NCBI RefSeq assembly: GCF_019923725.1
Contig: NZ_JAHXRI010000006.1
Span: 496,001 to 560,000, forward strand
Reading direction: 5' to 3'
Length of the DNA: 64,000 nt
Origin: Zwartia hollandica
GTDB lineage: Bacteria; Pseudomonadota; Gammaproteobacteria; Burkholderiales; Burkholderiaceae_B
Position 1 is the first letter of the stretch. Every line of letters begins with the position of its first letter. The notes under the pieces are model-generated. The model saw only the letters and a list, made by a program, of their open reading frames with translations. It was not told the DNA's origin and did not search any database. The position numbers and the translations under genes were made by a program. Below, one piece after another: positions 17,240 to 26,053 of the stretch.

Positions 17240-18085
17240 ATGTCAACATATAAAAAAACGATCGTTTTGATTGTCTTCAATCGACCAGACAAAACACAAG
17301 AAACACTCAATGCGCTAAGAAAAGTATATTTAATAGAGCAATTTAATTTGATCGTAATTAGGCAAGAAGGCTCTGCAGAAGTTAAACAAATTATTGATGC
17401 GATTTCATGGATTGATACGATGCACCATGTTATCAACTATGCCTCGCAGAGCAGTGTTAAATTTCGGATCAACAATAATGTTAGAACGGGTCTCGCATTA
17501 GCCTTCGCCAAGCTTGAGTGCGAATATGCGGTTGTTGTAGAAGATGATATCTTACTTGGCTACGATTTTTTTCACTTCTGCGACGTCATGCACGCGCGAT
17601 ATGCCAACGACAAAAATTTCAAAGCGATCAACGCTTTTTCAAAAGAGCCCAATCAAAGCAGTATGTTGTGGTCGTATGGCAAGTTTCGCTATGGGATCGG
17701 CAAAGGATGGTCAATCAGCCGCGCTGCCTGGCAAACGTTAGCGAAGTACTGGAAACCCGGTGTTGATCAACATTTTGATTATTTGATTGAAGAGTGGACG
17801 CTTGAAGGGTTTGTTTTGATGCCACACTGCAGTCGGTCACTTGATATCGGTTGGGGTGAGGGTAGCTCTCATGGGCCGAAAGATGAGTTTGATGAGCATT
17901 GGATCGCGATGAGGAAAAGCTGGGTTGGCAGCGACCCGTTTCCATTTGAGGATTATCAGTGTGTTGAGCACTTGCCCTTCTCATGGCGCAGTGACTGTGT
18001 GCCCTACGAAGATAATTTAAGTCAGATCTCTAAGTTGTATCGTTTGAAAATTAGAAATCTGTTGAAAAAGATCCTTCGGCGTTAG
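17240..18085 (+). CDS. GT-A glycosyltransferase, GnT-I/GT13-like
   Basis: A 281-residue protein starting TIVLIVFNRPDKTQETL, a usual opening for GT-A transferases in polysaccharide loci. YAVVVEDDILLGYDFFHF holds the EDD metal/nucleotide motif in the form seen in GnT-I-like (GT13-type) enzymes, and FRYGIGKGWSISRAAW follows in the acceptor region. It probably adds GlcNAc or a related sugar. ATG at 17240 is used, 68 bases after the GT10 gene on the same strand. It is the last gene of this short rightward operon and faces the fusion gene at 18175. Confidence 0.7.
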   Translation: MSTYKKTIVLIVFNRPDKTQETLNALRKVYLIEQFNLIVIRQEGSAEVKQIIDAISWIDTMHHVINYASQSSVKFRINNNVRTGLALAFAKLECEYAVVVEDDILLGYDFFHFCDVMHARYANDKNFKAINAFSKEPNQSSMLWSYGKFRYGIGKGWSISRAAWQTLAKYWKPGVDQHFDYLIEEWTLEGFVLMPHCSRSLDIGWGEGSSHGPKDEFDEHWIAMRKSWVGSDPFPFEDYQCVEHLPFSWRSDCVPYEDNLSQISKLYRLKIRNLLKKILRR

Positions 18086-18174
18086 ATCCGCGGCTATGAA
18101 ATTTGCTTCTGACGTGGACCAACGACAAAATATTTAAATGCTGTCGCTCATCGCAACGGGACCATGACACCTGC

Positions 18175-19608
18175 CTAGATAAACTTAATCCTCCGAGCCG
18201 CAAATACCACCATACGAAGTAAAAGTACGCCGTGCTTCCACCTCGAAATATTCGTCTCTCCGTATCGTCTAGCGCGGTAACGAATCGGTACTTCGAGAAT
18301 TTTCAGGTTTAACCGAGCCGCTCCAAACAACAAATCAAAATCGCCAAAGGGATCAAAATCTCCAAAGTAGGCTCGGTTATCGGCGATGCGTTGATAGTCA
18401 GCGCGGCTGAGTACTTTTGTACCGCATAGCGTATCGCGAATCGGTTGCCCCAATAACCAGCTAAATGCCCATGAGAAAAACTTGTTGCCGATCAAGTTCG
18501 CAAAGCGCATTGCGTCGGCATCCATGGGGTACACCAGCCTGACGCCGTTCACAAACTCTGCCTCGCCGTTAGCGATGAGGTCGTAAAAGCGGGGGAGGTC
18601 TTCTGGTGGGACGGTAATGTCAGCATCTAGAATCATGAGGATGTCGCCTGTGGCAACAGCAAAGCCTGCACGCACTGCATCGCCTTTGCCTTTACCCGGC
18701 TGCTTAAGTAGCCGGCAATTTTTGTGTGGATTATTTGCGATGCTACGTTCGATGGCCTGGTAGGTATCGTCAGTTGAATTGCCCTCTACGAAAATAATTT
18801 CGGTGCCGGCTCCCATCTCGGGAATGCGGGCCATCAGCTCCTCAATATGCCCTGACTCGTTACGTGCGGCCACCACTACGGAAACGGTCATTTCACGATT
18901 CTGTTCATTAAAAATGGGCCTTGCAACAATAAAATTTGCAAGATCAAGATGCCGAAAGGGCCAAATCTTTGCAAGGTAACGATTACAAAAATTCGTCAGA
19001 AGCGGCACCTCAAATGGGAATAACACCTCGCTCGAATTACGCAGCATTTGAAATCCAGAGATTTCAAGCAAATTATTCATGTCATGAACGGTAAGCCAAT
19101 TCTGGGGTAACACTTGGGTAGCCAAACCTAGTTTTCGTGCGATCTGTAGTGGTACGTTCCATAGGTGGCTATAAAAGTTAAAGATAACTCGCGTCTGTGG
19201 GTGACAACAAGCTTTGACGTGGCTCAATACAGTTTGAACATCCCAAAGATCATTGACCAGTTCCGACAAAATTATGAAATCGAAAGTACGTCCGTGTAAA
19301 TCAAACTCGTGCGCGTCTGCGCAAATGAAATCTAGCTGTGGGTGAGCGACCTTCGCTTGCACGATGATTGATTCGCAAAAATCGATTCCCAGTCCTTTTG
19401 CAGGGCTTAGCGCGGCAAGCAAGTTTCCCGTGCCACAACCAATCTCTAAAATACTCGCGTCAGACGTGACTAGATGCCCATAGAGATTTTGTAGGGCACG
19501 ATGGTAATAGCCACCTAGAGAACGATCTGATCCGACCGTCTGTTGGGACCAGCAACGCTGACGCGCCTCTTGATACTCAGTAAACTCGGTTTGAAAGGTT
19601 TGATTCAT
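18175..19608 (-). CDS. Fusion: class I methyltransferase + DPM1-like GT2 glycosyltransferase
   Basis: A 477-residue two-domain protein. Residues 1 to about 235 are a SAM methyltransferase with motif I ILEIGCGTGNLL and LGIDFCESII. Residues about 240 to 477 are a GT2 domain beginning SVVVAARNESGHIEEL, with IIFVEGNSTDDTY and the metal site MILDADITVPPEDL; this resembles dolichol-phosphate-mannose synthase without C-terminal helices. Such domains make polyprenyl-phosphate sugars. The fusion could link methylation and donor synthesis for one lipid-linked sugar. Its ATG lies one base after the stop of the upstream polytopic gene (19610-21211), a likely GT-C partner that would use the donor made here. 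Confidence 0.8.
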   Translation of the reverse strand: MNQTFQTEFTEYQEARQRCWSQQTVGSDRSLGGYYHRALQNLYGHLVTSDASILEIGCGTGNLLAALSPAKGLGIDFCESIIVQAKVAHPQLDFICADAHEFDLHGRTFDFIILSELVNDLWDVQTVLSHVKACCHPQTRVIFNFYSHLWNVPLQIARKLGLATQVLPQNWLTVHDMNNLLEISGFQMLRNSSEVLFPFEVPLLTNFCNRYLAKIWPFRHLDLANFIVARPIFNEQNREMTVSVVVAARNESGHIEELMARIPEMGAGTEIIFVEGNSTDDTYQAIERSIANNPHKNCRLLKQPGKGKGDAVRAGFAVATGDILMILDADITVPPEDLPRFYDLIANGEAEFVNGVRLVYPMDADAMRFANLIGNKFFSWAFSWLLGQPIRDTLCGTKVLSRADYQRIADNRAYFGDFDPFGDFDLLFGAARLNLKILEVPIRYRARRYGETNISRWKHGVLLLRMVVFAARRIKFI

Positions 19609-19609
19609 A

Positions 19610-21211
19610 TCAAGGAGGGTTTAAGCCTAAGACGAGATACAACGATTGTGCGGGCCCACTGTAAAGAAGCTTTAGATTAAAGCTCTTTAGTTGCTCTGTG
19701 GGTTGATTGGTGACCAGCAAAACGGAGCGGTTTTTCTGTAGTTCTTGTGCAATTAAACTCAACTCGAAAAAACCACGACCCTTGATGACCAGTTTTTTTG
19801 CCCAGATGTTGAAATCGTAAAAATCAGTTAGAACATCGCCGACTTTTGGATTAGTCGCTGGGGCGTACCCCAATCCAAAGGACAGTGCGCACTGTGGAAG
19901 TCGACAACCATAGGTACCTATTAAAACGGGCTTGTCGAATTTCGCAATGTAAGACTCAATACTATTCATGTCCTTGCTGAAAAGAGCCCTTTCTGCCGAT
20001 AACTGTTGGTAGGCACCATTCGCAGCATTGAGCATGAGTGCAAATCCCATCAGCGCAAGGATCCCAGAGCCGAATCGACGATATTCACGCTTAATGTCTG
20101 GGTTAGGTAAGTTGAGTACGATCCATATAAGACCTATGGACTGAATAATAAGTGCAGGGAGCATGTAGCGAGCGCCAGGGTGTTTCAAAACTAAAATCGT
20201 TTGCCCAACACAGATCGTGCATAAGATGATCGGCGTGCAGGCAAGCCCCCAGAGTGAGGCTATACGGCTTCCTTTGAGATCCGACCGACTAAAGACTGCA
20301 ACAGTAAGATAAATAACAACACAAGATAAAAGAAAGGCAACAAAAAACCATAATTCAAATATCTGGGTTAGACCTTTCAACCTCGGGATAATCTGACTTG
20401 GATCAATAAATTCAGCTTTACCTGAACCATAATGCCCTGAATGCCGTGCGATCCCACCTATCCAATTAAAGAACCTTGGAAGCTCTTTGATCATTGGCGA
20501 GATAAATACTAGCCAAGCTAATGCAGCTGTCAAAAAGCTAATCAAAATTGATTTCGTAGATCTAAGTAAAAAGAGCATTCCAAGCATAGGAATAAATGTC
20601 AGCTTGACCGCGATGCCGAAGCCGCAAATTACTCCAGCAAGAATGGATCTATTGATTGAGGCTGCGTGAGTTTCGGAACGATTAAAAAATATAGCCGGTG
20701 TTAGCGATGCGATAAGTAGCATCGATGCAAGAATCAACAAAGCCTCAGGCTCAGGGTAAGACATTCTGGTGAATGTCACGGCAAAGGCAATCGAGCCTGC
20801 TTGAACAAAAAGCGAGATCCCGATGCGGCTGGTTGTTTTCAATAGCTGAGTGCCAAGAATGTAAGAGGCAATACAGTTCAATGAAACCAAAATGTAGGAA
20901 ACTATCCGAAGGTAAACTTCAGGGTACATTCCGACAGAGATATCTAGATTAATTCCTAATAAGCCAAAGGACTTTGCAAACCACCAGCTGATATAAATAA
21001 CGCCAGCAATTAAAGTTTGAACTGGAGTTCCTGGGTGATCGATATGATAAGGTGTATTACCTTGGAGTATTAATAAGCCATTTAATAGGTATTGGTATGC
21101 AGGGTCCGAGTCGTAATAGAGGGGGTATATTTTTTGTATAAAAAAATATTCAATAACAAAAATTGTGATTGGCACAACTAGTAAAATCGGTTTGATTAAC
21201 GCATTGTTCAT
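19610..21211 (-). CDS. Polytopic membrane protein, probable GT-C glycosyltransferase
   Basis: A 533-residue protein with many hydrophobic segments across most of its length and a soluble C-terminal tail of about 130 residues. The first periplasmic loop has YYDSDPAYQYLLNGLL and then HIDHPGTPVQTL, acidic and His residues in the position of the GT-C catalytic loop. RMSYPEPEALL follows in a later loop. It probably transfers a sugar from a polyprenyl-phosphate carrier to a glycan at the periplasmic face. The next gene, one base downstream, encodes a methyltransferase/DPM1-like fusion that could make the donor. Family name not assigned; acceptor unknown. Confidence 0.65.
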   Translation of the reverse strand: MNNALIKPILLVVPITIFVIEYFFIQKIYPLYYDSDPAYQYLLNGLLILQGNTPYHIDHPGTPVQTLIAGVIYISWWFAKSFGLLGINLDISVGMYPEVYLRIVSYILVSLNCIASYILGTQLLKTTSRIGISLFVQAGSIAFAVTFTRMSYPEPEALLILASMLLIASLTPAIFFNRSETHAASINRSILAGVICGFGIAVKLTFIPMLGMLFLLRSTKSILISFLTAALAWLVFISPMIKELPRFFNWIGGIARHSGHYGSGKAEFIDPSQIIPRLKGLTQIFELWFFVAFLLSCVVIYLTVAVFSRSDLKGSRIASLWGLACTPIILCTICVGQTILVLKHPGARYMLPALIIQSIGLIWIVLNLPNPDIKREYRRFGSGILALMGFALMLNAANGAYQQLSAERALFSKDMNSIESYIAKFDKPVLIGTYGCRLPQCALSFGLGYAPATNPKVGDVLTDFYDFNIWAKKLVIKGRGFFELSLIAQELQKNRSVLLVTNQPTEQLKSFNLKLLYSGPAQSLYLVLGLNPP

Positions 21212-21279
21212 TTCTTGTCCGAGTCATTAACGCAGATTGCCGCACATCGGCTAGTCACAATCACGTCGAAAGTATACAC

Positions 21280-22548
21280 ATGAATAAATTCCAACCGCTT
21301 GATCTTTACAAGAGACATGCCTTGTCTATTTGGTTGTTCATGCTTTGGTTTGCAGTCATTTTCATACTAGGCAGATTTGAGCTCTGGCGGCATATAGGCG
21401 TTTCGCATATGAAACCACTGTTTGCCGATCTTCACGCTGTGTTAAGTGCAATTGAGTGTCACGGCCGAGGTGTCAATGTATTTGAGACAAACCCTTGCGA
21501 TGTAGCGTCAAGAGTCCATGTCTATGGCAGCCTTTGGCTTGAACTAGGTAAGCTAGGACTGGGCACTGTCCATTTATTTTCGAAAGGTTTTCTGGTCAAT
21601 ATTGTATTTATGGCGATATCCGTCTGGTTAATTAAACCTTCTTCCGGAAAGGAGTTCATCGTCAGTGCATTGATTTTATTATCTCCAGCTGTCACGCTCG
21701 GCGTCGAGAGGGCAAACAATGATTTGATTGTGTTTAGCCTACTTGCAGGAAGCGCAATATTGTTTGCAAAGCCGGGACGAATAGCTCAGATATTTGGCTT
21801 GCTTGTTATATATTTATCTGCATTGTTAAAGTTCTACCCATCGATTCTTTTTGCTGCAGCCGTGATTATCGCAAGACGTAACAAGAAGAACTTTCTAATA
21901 ATAACGGTGATTGCCATTGGGTTGTTTAGCACTTGGTTAGTTACTAACTACACCGAGTTTCTGTTAGTCAAGGCAATCGTTCCTAAGCCCTTAGACTTTT
22001 ATGCGACGGGAGCGCGTGCGTTATTAGCGTATGTAGGCCGGCCTTATCCATGGATTTTGACAGTACCTGCAATATGGTTATGGATGGGCTTTATGTTTTT
22101 GATTGCGACCGTTTCAATCATTTTGGCATATCGCCTGAAACTGAGTGGTAAATCTCACACGAACTCGACGCTTAATTACGTACTTTTTATATTCGGTCTT
22201 CTTGTTCTATTTTCGACCTATGCAATTAATAGCAATTATGATTATCGATGGATTTTTTTCATCTTCACAGTGCCATTGCTCTTTGAAATTAAACGTACTG
22301 CATTAAATGAAAAACTGCCAAGACGTTTAGTTGTCTGTGCCTTTATTTTCGCTTTAATCACTATGTGGACAGAAGCACTCAGGGCCACAGGATTATTTGG
22401 CTTAGTCAATATCAATATATTTTTCAATATTGGCCGCTCGACGTTTTCGATTGAATTGCTTCAGCAGTTTATGAAGGAGCTCTCTGCATGGGGCTTATTC
22501 AGTGTTCTGTTTGCCTTTGCGATTAGGGAGTTTCCCCGCAAGCGTTAG
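21280..22548 (+). CDS. Polytopic membrane protein, GT87-like (DUF2029 type)
   Basis: A 422-residue protein with about ten hydrophobic segments. The first loop contains FADLHAVLSAIECHGRG and NPCDVASR, and a later helix-loop has LGVERANNDLIVFSLL, a D/E-rich pattern typical of polyprenyl-phosphate-dependent GT87 (mannosyl- and other) transferases and the related DUF2029 group. It is likely an inner-membrane GT-C enzyme. It is divergent from the GT-C gene at 19610-21211 with 68 bases between, and converges on the DUF212/UbiA pair. Being next to the predicted arabinose-donor genes it is one candidate user of that donor. Confidence 0.6.
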   Translation: MNKFQPLDLYKRHALSIWLFMLWFAVIFILGRFELWRHIGVSHMKPLFADLHAVLSAIECHGRGVNVFETNPCDVASRVHVYGSLWLELGKLGLGTVHLFSKGFLVNIVFMAISVWLIKPSSGKEFIVSALILLSPAVTLGVERANNDLIVFSLLAGSAILFAKPGRIAQIFGLLVIYLSALLKFYPSILFAAAVIIARRNKKNFLIITVIAIGLFSTWLVTNYTEFLLVKAIVPKPLDFYATGARALLAYVGRPYPWILTVPAIWLWMGFMFLIATVSIILAYRLKLSGKSHTNSTLNYVLFIFGLLVLFSTYAINSNYDYRWIFFIFTVPLLFEIKRTALNEKLPRRLVVCAFIFALITMWTEALRATGLFGLVNINIFFNIGRSTFSIELLQQFMKELSAWGLFSVLFAFAIREFPRKR

Positions 22549-22574
22549 TGAAATAATTGAAGATAGGGAGAGAG

Positions 22575-22994
22575 TTAAAGCCCGACGGTGGTGGCAGCAT
22601 AGGCCACGGCGATGCCAGTCGCGACGCCAGCAAGTATTTCAATTGGTGTATGCCCCATTCGCTCACGCAACTTGGGCTCGCCCAGCACTGAACCATTTGT
22701 GATGCTATTAATGCGGCTGGCCTGCCTGCCAACCTGCTCTCTTAAGCTTGAAGCATCGAGGATCACAATAAAAGATAAAGTGATCGCAACACCAAATGCT
22801 GGGTGCGCGATTCCCTCTTTGAGGGCGATGAGCATCGTTGTGCTGGCAACAATGGCGCTATGGTTGCTGGGTAGCCCGCCGTATCCAATCAAACCAAAAG
22901 CGAGCCGTTTAGCCTTGATGCTATTAATAAAAAACTTCAAACTGCCCGCAACTGTCCAAGCAAACAAGGGTGTTAAGAGATAGGTTAAATCCAT
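22575..22994 (-). CDS. DUF212 / divergent PAP2-family membrane protein (predicted lipid phosphatase)
   Basis: A 139-residue small membrane protein. YGGLPSNHSA (residues 38-47, H45) and ERMGHTPIEILAGVATG match the acid-phosphatase/vanadium-haloperoxidase-related DUF212 family, a short relative of PAP2 phosphatases. Its ATG lies one base after the stop of the UbiA-type gene, so the two are coupled. In mycobacteria the UbiA product, 5-phosphoribosyl-1-phospho-decaprenol, must lose its 5-phosphate before oxidation, a step assigned to a PAP2-like protein encoded next to ubiA. By position and family this protein is a good candidate for that step; the assignment is inference. Confidence 0.8.
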   Translation of the reverse strand: MDLTYLLTPLFAWTVAGSLKFFINSIKAKRLAFGLIGYGGLPSNHSAIVASTTMLIALKEGIAHPAFGVAITLSFIVILDASSLREQVGRQASRINSITNGSVLGEPKLRERMGHTPIEILAGVATGIAVAYAATTVGL

Positions 22995-22995
22995 A

Positions 22996-23874
22996 TCAGT
23001 TTGGCCAAAGCGCCCATAGACAGGCTGCGCACCATGCAGCGATAGTAATAATTAGTGGTAAATCGGTTAAGAGCGCATCCGTTGGTGATTCACCCCCATC
23101 CAGCATTTCAACAACATACCAGTACCGAAATAGCCCAAATAGAACAAAAGGTACGGAAATCATTAATTCTGGTCGGCTTGCCATCACGAACATACTGTAA
23201 AAAACTAAAGCGCAGGTGGCCGACATCTCTGCATATCTGTCTACAAGGGATTTCCTATATTTGGAAAGCACCTCCCTGCCTTCAGTACCGTGCAAAGTAA
23301 GTTCTTGGCCACGTTTTACTGCAGCCAAGTAAAGAGCTAAGCATAGCGTTGTTATAAACATCCATCCTGAGACCGGTGCGTTAAGTGCAACGGCACCAGC
23401 AAAAACACGTAGAACAAATCCGAGGGATATTGTAAAAATATCTAAAACGGGCTGGTGTTTAAGCTTGAACGTATAAAGTATATTAAGCGCAATATAGCCA
23501 AGAATCACCAATACAACAGCGGGTTCGACGAAATAGCCAATTGCCAGGCAAACATAAATTATCGCTAGTATAAAAAATGCCCATTGTGTTGTAATTCTTC
23601 CAGCCGCTAGCGGACGGGTTAACGATTTTTTGGGATGTAGCCGGTCTCGATCGATATCTTTCAGATCATTAACGATATATGTAGCAGACGAGGCTAGGCA
23701 AAAAAGCACTAAGGCGGTTAAGGCGCTGACAACGGATGCGCGATCAGTAAACTGTCCAGTGAACAGTAAAGGTGCCAACACGAACCCGTTTTTTACCCAC
23801 TGTTTGACCCTTATAAGCCTGATGATGTCCTTAAAGTAAGGGCGGGTAGATTTGCCGGACGAGGTCGCATGCAT
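22996..23874 (-). CDS. UbiA-type polyprenyl-phosphate phosphoribosyltransferase (DPPR synthase)
   Basis: A 292-residue membrane prenyltransferase-fold protein. The first metal motif YIVNDLKDIDRDRLHPKK (N69, D70, D73, D77) and the following LTRPLAAGRI segment match decaprenyl-phosphate phosphoribosyltransferase (Rv3806c/UbiA of Mycobacterium) rather than quinone-type UbiA. It would transfer 5-phosphoribose from PRPP to a polyprenyl phosphate. About eight hydrophobic helices are visible, and LKHQPVLDIFTISLG with FVLRVFAGAVAL forms the second conserved block. It is followed by the DUF212 gene and divergent from dprE1-dprE2 with a 97-base gap, completing a predicted polyprenyl-phosphate-arabinose pathway. 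Confidence 0.88.
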   Translation of the reverse strand: MHATSSGKSTRPYFKDIIRLIRVKQWVKNGFVLAPLLFTGQFTDRASVVSALTALVLFCLASSATYIVNDLKDIDRDRLHPKKSLTRPLAAGRITTQWAFFILAIIYVCLAIGYFVEPAVVLVILGYIALNILYTFKLKHQPVLDIFTISLGFVLRVFAGAVALNAPVSGWMFITTLCLALYLAAVKRGQELTLHGTEGREVLSKYRKSLVDRYAEMSATCALVFYSMFVMASRPELMISVPFVLFGLFRYWYVVEMLDGGESPTDALLTDLPLIITIAAWCAACLWALWPN

Positions 23875-23971
23875 GTCGATGAGGGTTGGTGACCGTTAAG
23901 ATGACAGAACATTTTCGCATTATTCTTGCGCCGCGCAAAACATTTGATATTCAATTTCGGAGAGTTTTCTG

Positions 23972-25276
23972 GTGATCGCTGTCTCGTCATGGGGAAGGCT
24001 AAGTAAAGAACCTCATAAGGTAGTGCCTTGTTCGACCGAGTCGCAGTTAATAGATGCGATTAAAACGTCGAGACCTGGCGTTGCTTTTGGTAACGGCAGA
24101 AGCTATGGCGATGCCTGTTTAAATCAAGGCGGCTTTTTGTGGTTATCCGAAGGCCTTGACTACCTAAAGGCCTTTGATCGAAAAACGGGCCGATTGACGT
24201 GCGAAGCGGGAGTTTTGTTGAGGGACATACAGGATTTGGTCGTCCCTGAAGGTTGGATGCTGCCAGTAACGCCCGGGACACAGCTCATTACGGTGGGCGG
24301 TGCGATTGCAAACGACGTGCACGGAAAGAACCACCACCGTAGCGGTTCCTTTTGCGACCATGTCGTGCGGCTAAAGCTAGTGCGTACGACAGGGGAGACC
24401 ATCGATTGTGCTCCGGACCATAACAGTCTTTGGTTTGCTGCGACCGTCGGCGGCATTGGGCTAACAGGAGTCATTGTTGAGGCGGAGCTTCAGCTCAAGA
24501 AAATCTCCGGACCGTGGTTGTCTGCCGAAACGATCCCCTATGCCAATATTGGAGAGTTTTTTAAATTAGCCGATGCGTCAGAGGCTGACTGGGAGCATAC
24601 TGTTTCATGGATTGACTGCTTGCCAGGTAACGGCGGGCGAGGGTTATTTATGAGGGCAAACCATAGTTCTGATCACGGAGTTCTGTCGCCTCAAAAATCA
24701 AAAAAATCTCGCATTCCGTTCGTGCCGCCTATCTCATTAGTCAATAACCTGACGTTGAAACCCTTTAACGAGTTTTACTATTGGATGGGTCAGCGAAAAA
24801 CGGAACGCCCAGAGCTCATTCACTACCAACCATTTTTTTACCCTTTAGATAACCTACAAGATTGGAACAAAATGTATGGGCCGCGAGGGTTTTATCAGTA
24901 TCAAAGCGTGGTGCCAAGGGATGTTGGTGAGGATGCAATTGCAGAAATGCTGAAGGAAATCGGTCGAGCAGGGGAGGGGTCATTTTTGGCAGTTTTAAAA
25001 ACCTTTGGGAACCGAGAGTCTTTGGGCATATTAGGTTTTCCAAAGCCTGGTGTAACGTTGGCCCTCGACTTCCCCAATAAAGGACTGCGAACAGTTAAAT
25101 TGTTTGAGCGATTAGATGAAATCGTGACCCAGGCAAAAGGCCGTATTTATCTTGCCAAGGATGCGCGCATGTCTAAGAAGCTGTTTGAAAGCGGCTATCC
25201 GAGATTTCAAGAGCTTATAAATTATCGTGATCCCGGAGTTAGCTCAGAAATGTCCCGTCGTTTACTTGGATTTTAA
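23972..25276 (+). CDS. dprE1: Decaprenylphosphoryl-ribose 2'-oxidase homologue (DprE1)
   Basis: A 434-residue FAD-dependent oxidase of the vanillyl-alcohol-oxidase fold. GNGRSYGDACLNQGG is the PP-loop, VTPGTQLITVGGAIANDVHG and KNHHRSGSFCDHV the FAD-binding core, all matching DprE1. It would oxidise C2 of polyprenyl-phosphoryl-ribose to a keto intermediate. The catalytic lysine is kept (LAKDAR, K396). The cysteine that benzothiazinones modify in Mycobacterium tuberculosis DprE1 (C387) is alanine here (A364, in LALDFP). The GTG at 23972 has CGGAGAG about nine bases upstream. dprE2 starts one base after its stop. Confidence 0.88.
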   Translation: MIAVSSWGRLSKEPHKVVPCSTESQLIDAIKTSRPGVAFGNGRSYGDACLNQGGFLWLSEGLDYLKAFDRKTGRLTCEAGVLLRDIQDLVVPEGWMLPVTPGTQLITVGGAIANDVHGKNHHRSGSFCDHVVRLKLVRTTGETIDCAPDHNSLWFAATVGGIGLTGVIVEAELQLKKISGPWLSAETIPYANIGEFFKLADASEADWEHTVSWIDCLPGNGGRGLFMRANHSSDHGVLSPQKSKKSRIPFVPPISLVNNLTLKPFNEFYYWMGQRKTERPELIHYQPFFYPLDNLQDWNKMYGPRGFYQYQSVVPRDVGEDAIAEMLKEIGRAGEGSFLAVLKTFGNRESLGILGFPKPGVTLALDFPNKGLRTVKLFERLDEIVTQAKGRIYLAKDARMSKKLFESGYPRFQELINYRDPGVSSEMSRRLLGF

Positions 25277-25277
25277 A

Positions 25278-26030
25278 ATGGCTAATGCAAAGAGAATAGT
25301 GATCGTAGGTGCGACTTCGGCCATTGCGATTCATTGCGCGCGGCAATGGATGCGCCAAGGTACGGTCAAAATGACGTTGATTGGGCGGGACCCCGGCAAA
25401 CTCGACCGACTGGCACTGGATTTGCGTGCCCGCAGCGGCGATGGGTTTGTTGAAACTCGAATAGGCCGCTTTGATGATGCAGCTGGAATTCAATCAACCA
25501 TCGACGCAATTACCGATACTGAGCAACTGGACATAGTGTTGATCGCACATGGATCACTGAGCGATCAAGCCTTGTGCCAAAGTGACCTAGCAATGTGCCA
25601 AAGTGAATTACTGCTAAATGGTGTATCTCCCGCGCTATACGCGGAGGGCTTTGTGCAAAAAATGCAGGCTAAAAATCATGGAACGATTGCAGTAATTAGC
25701 TCTGTTGCAGGAGACCGAGGACGTAAGTCAAACTATGTTTATGGTGCAGCAAAGGGTTTGTTAACACGCTATATGCAGGGCTTACAACACCGACTGGCAG
25801 GAAGCAACGTTAAAGCGGTGTTGATCAAGCCGGGGCCGACGGACACGCCGATGACGGCAGCGCTTAAAAGCCAAGGCGCGAAGCTCGCTCCAGTTGAAGA
25901 TGTTGCAACGACAATTGTTAAGGCGATAGATGCGGGTCAGGCAGTTGTCTATGTCCCCCAGAAATGGGCCCTGATCATGATGATAGTCCAGCACTTACCT
26001 AAATTCATATTTAATAAAATGAATATATAG
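25278..26030 (+). CDS. dprE2: Decaprenylphosphoryl-2-keto-erythro-pentose reductase homologue (DprE2, SDR)
   Basis: A 250-residue classical SDR. IVIVGATSAIAIHCAR is the NAD(P)H-binding motif in the DprE2 form, IGRDPGKLDRL gives coenzyme specificity, AVISSVAG the catalytic Ser region and YVYGAAKG the Tyr-x-x-x-Lys pair. It would reduce the 2-keto product of DprE1 to polyprenyl-phosphoryl-D-arabinose. The ATG at 25278, one base after the dprE1 stop, is preferred over a longer frame starting at 25227 that overlaps dprE1. The C-terminal helix (ALIMMIVQHLPKFIFNKM) could associate with the membrane. Confidence 0.88.
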   Translation: MANAKRIVIVGATSAIAIHCARQWMRQGTVKMTLIGRDPGKLDRLALDLRARSGDGFVETRIGRFDDAAGIQSTIDAITDTEQLDIVLIAHGSLSDQALCQSDLAMCQSELLLNGVSPALYAEGFVQKMQAKNHGTIAVISSVAGDRGRKSNYVYGAAKGLLTRYMQGLQHRLAGSNVKAVLIKPGPTDTPMTAALKSQGAKLAPVEDVATTIVKAIDAGQAVVYVPQKWALIMMIVQHLPKFIFNKMNI

Positions 26031-26053
26031 AAGGAGAAAATAATCTCGGTAAA

